A stretch of 11,336 bases of DNA, from NCBI GenBank assembly GCA_903939665.1, contig CAJAHZ010000209.1, forward strand, positions 1-11,336, written 5' to 3'. Below the pieces are notes generated by a model. That model was not told the DNA's origin, ran no database searches, and saw only the letters and a program-made list of their open reading frames with translations. Below are positions 8,401 to 11,336 of the stretch, in pieces. A program made the translations under genes and the position numbers. This DNA comes from an uncultured Pseudomonadota bacterium (GTDB lineage: Bacteria; Pseudomonadota; Gammaproteobacteria; Burkholderiales; Rhodocyclaceae). Positions within the stretch are counted from its first letter, which is position 1, and each line of letters opens with the position of its first letter.

Positions 8401-8864
8401 ATGCCTCTGGTTTGCCGTCAGAGCATCTCGAGATCGAAGTTACCGAGAGCCTTATCATGAAAAATGCTGAGCACGCCAACGAGGTCCTGCTGGCGATACA
8501 GGCGCTTGGCGTCACCACCGCTGTGGATGATTTCGGTACGGGCTATTCGTCGCTGGCTTATCTGAAGAAGTTGCCGATCGACAAACTGAAAATCGACCGT
8601 GCGTTCATTGACGGCTTGCCTGACGACACCAACGATAGTGCCATCGCACGGGCCATCATCGCCATGGCACACAGCCTGGGCTTCAAGGTCATTGCCGAAG
8701 GCATCGAAACTGCCGAACAGCAGGCCTTTCTCCGGAACGAGGGCTGCGACGAAGCACAGGGCTTCTATTTTAGCCGACCCCTGCCGCCGGCCGAGTTTGA
8801 ACTGTGGCTGACTAGAGCGACGGCGCCGGAATTGCCCCGGCTTGGGGAGCATTGTCGCCTGTAG
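5481..8864 (+). CDS. CHASE-PAS-PAS-PAS-GGDEF-EAL membrane c-di-GMP enzyme
   Basis: The 1127-residue protein is a membrane receptor coupled to cyclic di-GMP turnover. A first membrane helix (about 6-23) and a second (about 263-281) enclose a periplasmic CHASE domain, recognisable by the segments AGPIDLVQGGRALIHRYPIF and LRGKDGKGKDGEV and the PGGEWQLAAVPEKGW end. Three PAS domains follow (about 312-432, 437-556 and 562-680), the first two ending in DITERK- or DITARK-type linkers. The GGDEF domain starts near DPLTDLPNRTLF (691-702), has the intact signature GGDEF (767-771), and a canonical inhibitory RxxD site (RIED, 758-761). The EAL domain has EALVRW (895-900), NVS (Asn954), EVTES (986-990), DDFGTGYSSL (1016-1025), KLKIDRAFI (1035-1043) and EAQGF near the end. 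Key metal and catalytic residues look intact in both halves, so either or both activities are possible, with PAS and CHASE input choosing between them. The ligand is unknown. It is transcribed away from the haem protein gene. Confidence 0.95.
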   Translation: MWNRHLPLIAAAVVLAAGISVSAQLGRLDIERRASEERSVVVSELAATRAQLEGVIKATFNSTDGLVHLIALQDGISKKMFADMAYLAIEKNAHIRNISIAPDDEVRFVYPHAGNEKVLGFRYATVPEQNRTVQLARERQAPILAGPIDLVQGGRALIHRYPIFTRHVPLATESSRYWGAASIVANANDLLKAGGFYAVKKEFRIALRGKDGKGKDGEVIEGEPALFSRNPVLATVLIPGGEWQLAAVPEKGWMSKELHSSSYFLVGLLNTLLLAGIAWLLTSRASQVRQSNADLAKEIAVREQTEAALREEEQRFHTLFESLPDPVWIIAGNRFIDCNTMAASLLGYPDKGDFLFVHPAQLSPQMQPDGELSFSKANRMIQLARDNGLHRFEWVHTRANGEEFPAEVTLRLITLQGKEAIYCVWRDITERKQAEKELRASQELLKAIVDSAGAVIYVFDIEGRLLLCNNQFEHVVGHQRQQILGQRRNQFLPAAVAAEHEANDRKVIEEERMTSFEEHNLEPDGPHYYLTVKCPVIGSDTLRAVVGISTDITARKQDEEKLRFASTVLATTIEGVMVTNVDGNIVSVNAAFTEITGYAAEEVIGSNPRILRSDRQQSEFYQSMWAAIAQGGVWQGEIWNRRKTGDVYPEWLTITAICDDSGRLTHYVGVFSDISSLKRSQAQLERLAHFDPLTDLPNRTLFQDRLAHAIDRARRCENLIAVLLIDLDGFKTVNDSLGHPVGDRLLQEIALRLKTCIRIEDTVARLGGDEFAVVLANMVDGGDSIEVVRKILAAINTPIDLDGLTAQVSASIGIAIFPTDGDNAIELVRNADAAMYGAKEAGRRGYCFYRANMTHRAQELLLQEQALRRAIEQKEFEVWFQPQLSLQTGMLTGAEALVRWRDPERGLIPPLEFIPLAEHTGLIIQIGEQVLQQVCQHARRWLDAGLSFGRLAVNVSTPQIDRSDFVATLKDALHASGLPSEHLEIEVTESLIMKNAEHANEVLLAIQALGVTTAVDDFGTGYSSLAYLKKLPIDKLKIDRAFIDGLPDDTNDSAIARAIIAMAHSLGFKVIAEGIETAEQQAFLRNEGCDEAQGFYFSRPLPPAEFELWLTRATAPELPRLGEHCRL

Positions 8865-8945
8865 AAAAATATTTTTTCGGTTCCGGGGTTGCGTTGCTAC
8901 TGAAAGGCGATGCTCCATCTAATTGAGCGATAGCCTCCGCCGCCA
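8865..8945. terminator. Convergent intergenic gap with possible weak terminator structures
   Basis: Immediately after the TAG there is a perfect 12-base A/T palindrome (8865-8876) followed by another T. Further on, AGGC/GCTC (8905-8908, 8912-8915) pair with GAGC/GCCT (8925-8928, 8933-8936) around an internal loop, giving an imperfect eight-pair hairpin. Neither is a textbook terminator, but the gap separates two converging genes and something here presumably ends both transcripts. Confidence 0.3.
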
Positions 8946-10463
8946 CTAACGCCGTCGCGAACCACCGCCAAGAATCGAACCGAGTACGCCGCGGATGATC
9001 TCGCGGCCTACTTGCGAGCCGATGGCGCGGGCGGCGCTTTTGGCTGCGGCAGCCAGAACTGAATCGCCGCCTTTGTTTCGTCCTCCGCTGCCTGAACTGC
9101 CGCCGAGGATCTCCCCCAGGCCGCCAAACCAGCCGCCACCGGAAGCCGGAGACTGCGGGCTTTCCTGCGCGCCGGGGGTCGCTGCCGGCGCTGTGCGCGT
9201 CTTGAGTTTTTCGTAAGCCGACTCGCGGTCGATCAGCGCCTCGTAGTGCCCGTAGATCGCCGATCCCTTGATGACGGCCTGGCGTTCATCAGCAGTCAGC
9301 GGGCCGATGCGCGAGGCCGGCGGCAGAATAAAGGCGCGCTCAACAACATTCGGACGGCCTTTTTCGTCGAGAAAGGAAACCAGCGCCTCGCCGACGCCCA
9401 ACTCGGTGATTGCCGCCTCTGCACTGAATGCCGGATTGGCACGCAGTGTTTCAGCCGCTGCCTTGACCGCCTTCTGGTCGCGCGGCGTGAACGCGCGCAG
9501 GGCGTGCTGCACGCGGTTGCCGAGCTGGCCGAGTACGGTGTCGGGGATGTCGAGGGGGTTCTGCGTCACGAAGTAGATGCCGACGCCTTTCGAGCGGATC
9601 AGGCGGACCACCTGTTCAATTTTTTCAAGCAGCGCAGGCGGCGCTTCGTTGAATAGCAGGTGCGCTTCGTCGAAGAAGAAAACGAGTTTGGGTTTGTCGA
9701 GATCGCCGACTTCCGGCAACTGCTCGAAGAGTTCGGAGAGCAGCCAGAGCAGGAAGGTCGAGTACAGGCGTGGCGAGGCCATCAATTTGTCGGCGGCGAG
9801 AATGTTGACGACACCCTTGCCGTCGTCGGTCTGCAGCAGGTCGGCGATGTCGAGCATCGGTTCGCCGAAAAAAGCTTCGCCGCCCTGTTCGCCGAGGTTG
9901 AGCAGGCCGCGCTGGATGGCGCCGATCGACGCTGCCGAGACGTTGCCGTATTCGGTCGTGAACTCCTTGGCGTGCTCGCCGACGTGCTGGACCATGGCGC
10001 GCAGGTCCTTCAGGTCGAGCAGCAGCAGGCCGTTGTCGTCGGCGATCTTGAACACGAGTTGCAATACGCCGGCTTGCGTGTCGTTGAGGTTAAGCAGCCG
10101 GGCGAGCAGGATCGGCCCCATGTCGGAGATCGTTGCGCGTACCGGGTGGCCCTGTGCGCCAGTGACGTCCCAAAAAGCGGTTGGGCATTTGGCTGGCGCA
10201 AAATCCTTGATGCCGAGCGAAGCCAGTCGCGCCTCCATCTTTGGCGTGACGCTGCCGGTCGCCGCCAGACCCGACAGGTCGCCCTTGACGTCGGCCATGA
10301 AGACCGGAACGCCAATCGACGAAAGGCGCTCGGCCAATACCTGCAAGGTAATTGTCTTGCCGGTGCCGGTCGCGCCGGTAATCAGCCCGTGTCGGTTGGC
10401 GAGTGCCGGGAGCAGGGCAAGTTCGGTTTGTTCGTGTCGGGCGATGATCAGCGGGGCGGCCAT
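8946..10463 (-). CDS. DUF853 HerA/FtsK-like ATPase, YjgR family
   Basis: The 505-residue P-loop ATPase belongs to the DUF853 (YjgR) family, related to the HerA/FtsK DNA-pumping ATPases; the physiological role in bacteria is not settled. Walker A is GATGTGKT (30-37), Walker B is KLVFFFDEAHLLF (259-271) with Asp265-Glu266, and a polar sensor FVTQNP lies at 298-303. ADVKGDLSG (57-65) and LLNLGEQGGEAFFGEPM (187-203) are further family segments. The tail from about 425 is rich in Gly, Ser, Ala and Pro, then ends with a conserved Ala/Gly helix region (SAARAIGSQVGREIIRGVLG) and SRRR. Length is normal for the family and no residues appear to be missing. The ATG has GGAG nine bases upstream. It is alone on its strand, divergent from yebC. 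Confidence 0.92.
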   Translation of the reverse strand: MAAPLIIARHEQTELALLPALANRHGLITGATGTGKTITLQVLAERLSSIGVPVFMADVKGDLSGLAATGSVTPKMEARLASLGIKDFAPAKCPTAFWDVTGAQGHPVRATISDMGPILLARLLNLNDTQAGVLQLVFKIADDNGLLLLDLKDLRAMVQHVGEHAKEFTTEYGNVSAASIGAIQRGLLNLGEQGGEAFFGEPMLDIADLLQTDDGKGVVNILAADKLMASPRLYSTFLLWLLSELFEQLPEVGDLDKPKLVFFFDEAHLLFNEAPPALLEKIEQVVRLIRSKGVGIYFVTQNPLDIPDTVLGQLGNRVQHALRAFTPRDQKAVKAAAETLRANPAFSAEAAITELGVGEALVSFLDEKGRPNVVERAFILPPASRIGPLTADERQAVIKGSAIYGHYEALIDRESAYEKLKTRTAPAATPGAQESPQSPASGGGWFGGLGEILGGSSGSGGRNKGGDSVLAAAAKSAARAIGSQVGREIIRGVLGSILGGGSRRR

Positions 10464-10496
10464 GGAAACTCCGGAGTGCGGTGAGTTGGGGAATTC

Positions 10497-10521
10497 TTGG
10501 AAGAGGAGGAAGTGATAGAAT
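10497..10521 (+). promoter_or_regulatory. Probable promoter for yebC
   Basis: TAGAAT (10516-10521), one base from the -10 consensus and followed by a GC-rich start region, lies about 70 bases before the yebC ATG. The -35 is poor: TTCTTG (10494-10499) gives a 16-base spacing, while TTGGAA (10497-10502) fits better by sequence but leaves only 13. The -10 alone makes a promoter plausible. Confidence 0.4.
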
Positions 10522-10591
10522 ACGCGGCTTGATTATTAACCATTTGCGCCGCCCTTGGGTGGCGTGAATGCAGCAAACAGACGAGGTTAGC

Positions 10592-11317
10592 ATGGCCGGT
10601 CACTCAAAATGGGCCAACATTCAGCACCGTAAAGGTCGCCAGGATGAAAAGCGCGGTGCGACGTTTTCCAAGATCGCCAAGGAAATTACCGTGGCGGCCA
10701 AGATGGGCGGCGGCGACCCGGGTTTTAACCCGCGGCTGCGGCTGGCGGTCGATAAGGGCAAGGGCGTCAACATGCCCAAGGACAAGATCGATAACGCCAT
10801 CAAAAAGGGTACCGGCGAGCTCGAAGGCGTTGATTACGTCGAGATCCGTTACGAAGGTTACGGTATCGGCGGCGCCGCAGTGATGGTCGATTGCCTGACC
10901 GATAACCGTACGCGCACCGTTGCCGAAGTCCGCCATGCTTTCAACAAGTACGGCGGCAACATGGGGACGGATGGTTGCGTGGCCTTTCAGTTCAAGCATT
11001 GCGGGCAGATGCTGTTTGCTCCTGGCACTGACGAGGCGGCATTGATGGATGCGGCGATCGAAGCCGGCGCTGATGACGTGGTAACCAACGACGACGGTTC
11101 GATCGAAGTCATTACGCCGCCGCATGACTACATGACGGTCAAGGATGCGCTCGAAGCCGGCGGGTTCAAGTCCGAGTTTGGGCAGGTGACGATGAAGGCA
11201 GGCGTCGAGATCGAACTGACCGGTGACGACGCAGTGCGTATGCAGAAGCTGATCGATGTGCTGGAGAGCCTCGACGACGTGCAGGATGTGTATACCAACG
11301 CGGTGATGGTGGAATAA
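10592..11317 (+). CDS. yebC: YebC/PmpR (TACO1) family protein
   Basis: The 241-residue cytoplasmic protein begins with the family hallmark MAGHSKWANIQHRKGRQD (1-18) and continues with FSKIAKEI, GGGDPGFNPRLR, NMPKDKIDNAIKKG, YEGYGIGG, NKYGGNMGTDG and a C-terminal LDDVQDVYTNA segment. The length matches the family (about 240-250). YebC proteins were long listed as transcription regulators and are now, from recent work, considered ribosome-associated factors that help translation through difficult proline stretches; mitochondrial TACO1 is a relative. I chose the ATG at 10592 because the conserved N-terminus starts there and GAGG (10583-10586) is well placed; an in-frame ATG at 10568 adds eight atypical residues. 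In many proteobacteria ruvC follows yebC, but the window ends 19 bases after the stop. Confidence 0.96.
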   Translation: MAGHSKWANIQHRKGRQDEKRGATFSKIAKEITVAAKMGGGDPGFNPRLRLAVDKGKGVNMPKDKIDNAIKKGTGELEGVDYVEIRYEGYGIGGAAVMVDCLTDNRTRTVAEVRHAFNKYGGNMGTDGCVAFQFKHCGQMLFAPGTDEAALMDAAIEAGADDVVTNDDGSIEVITPPHDYMTVKDALEAGGFKSEFGQVTMKAGVEIELTGDDAVRMQKLIDVLESLDDVQDVYTNAVMVE

Positions 11318-11336
11318 AAGGTACAGCCCCCGGCAC

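Noticed and set aside
9000..9190. Gly/Ser/Pro-rich tail of the DUF853 protein as a possible fusion or frameshift
   Set aside because: The family normally ends with a low-complexity linker followed by the Ala/Gly-rich helix seen here, and the frame is continuous.

Overview
The window is a compact, GC-rich chromosomal segment from what is probably a betaproteobacterium. Gene style points towards the Rhodocyclales (Dechloromonas, Azonexus or Accumulibacter type): an ArnT-like transferase, a CHASE-PAS-GGDEF-EAL signalling protein, a DUF853 ATPase and yebC. That placement rests on protein resemblance from memory, not on a marker gene. Eight protein-coding genes fill nearly all of the sequence. I see no rRNA, tRNA, CRISPR array, insertion sequence or phage gene.

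Region 1 (about 130-4575, + strand) is an envelope-glycan operon. It holds a family-2 glycosyltransferase of the polyprenyl-phosphate sugar synthase type, a TVP38/VTT-domain membrane protein, an ArnT-like (GT83/PMT superfamily) membrane glycosyltransferase and UDP-glucose 6-dehydrogenase (ugd). The first three are joined by stop/start overlaps, so they are probably translationally coupled. ugd follows 35 bases later with its own strong ribosome binding site. Together they suggest a pathway in which a nucleotide sugar is loaded onto undecaprenyl phosphate inside the cell, moved across the membrane, and transferred to lipid A or another glycan outside. The true arn genes for aminoarabinose (arnA, arnB, arnD) are absent from the window, so the sugar is unknown.

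Region 2 (4643-8864) holds two divergent genes around a 256-base spacer. On the minus strand is a small secreted mono-haem c-type protein of the DUF3365/Tll0287-like family, with a good sigma-70-type promoter overlapped by a short palindrome. On the plus strand is a 1127-residue membrane protein with a periplasmic CHASE sensor, three PAS domains, and intact GGDEF and EAL domains, so it makes or breaks down cyclic di-GMP. The haem protein may report a redox or ligand signal to it, but that link is only a hypothesis from position.

Region 3 (8946-11317) is housekeeping: a DUF853 HerA/FtsK-like ATPase (YjgR family) on the minus strand, and a divergent yebC-family gene on the plus strand with a probable promoter between them. 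No part of the window is clearly an undescribed system. The most notable leads are the GT2-VTT-GT83 cassette and the palindrome-controlled haem protein beside the c-di-GMP enzyme.
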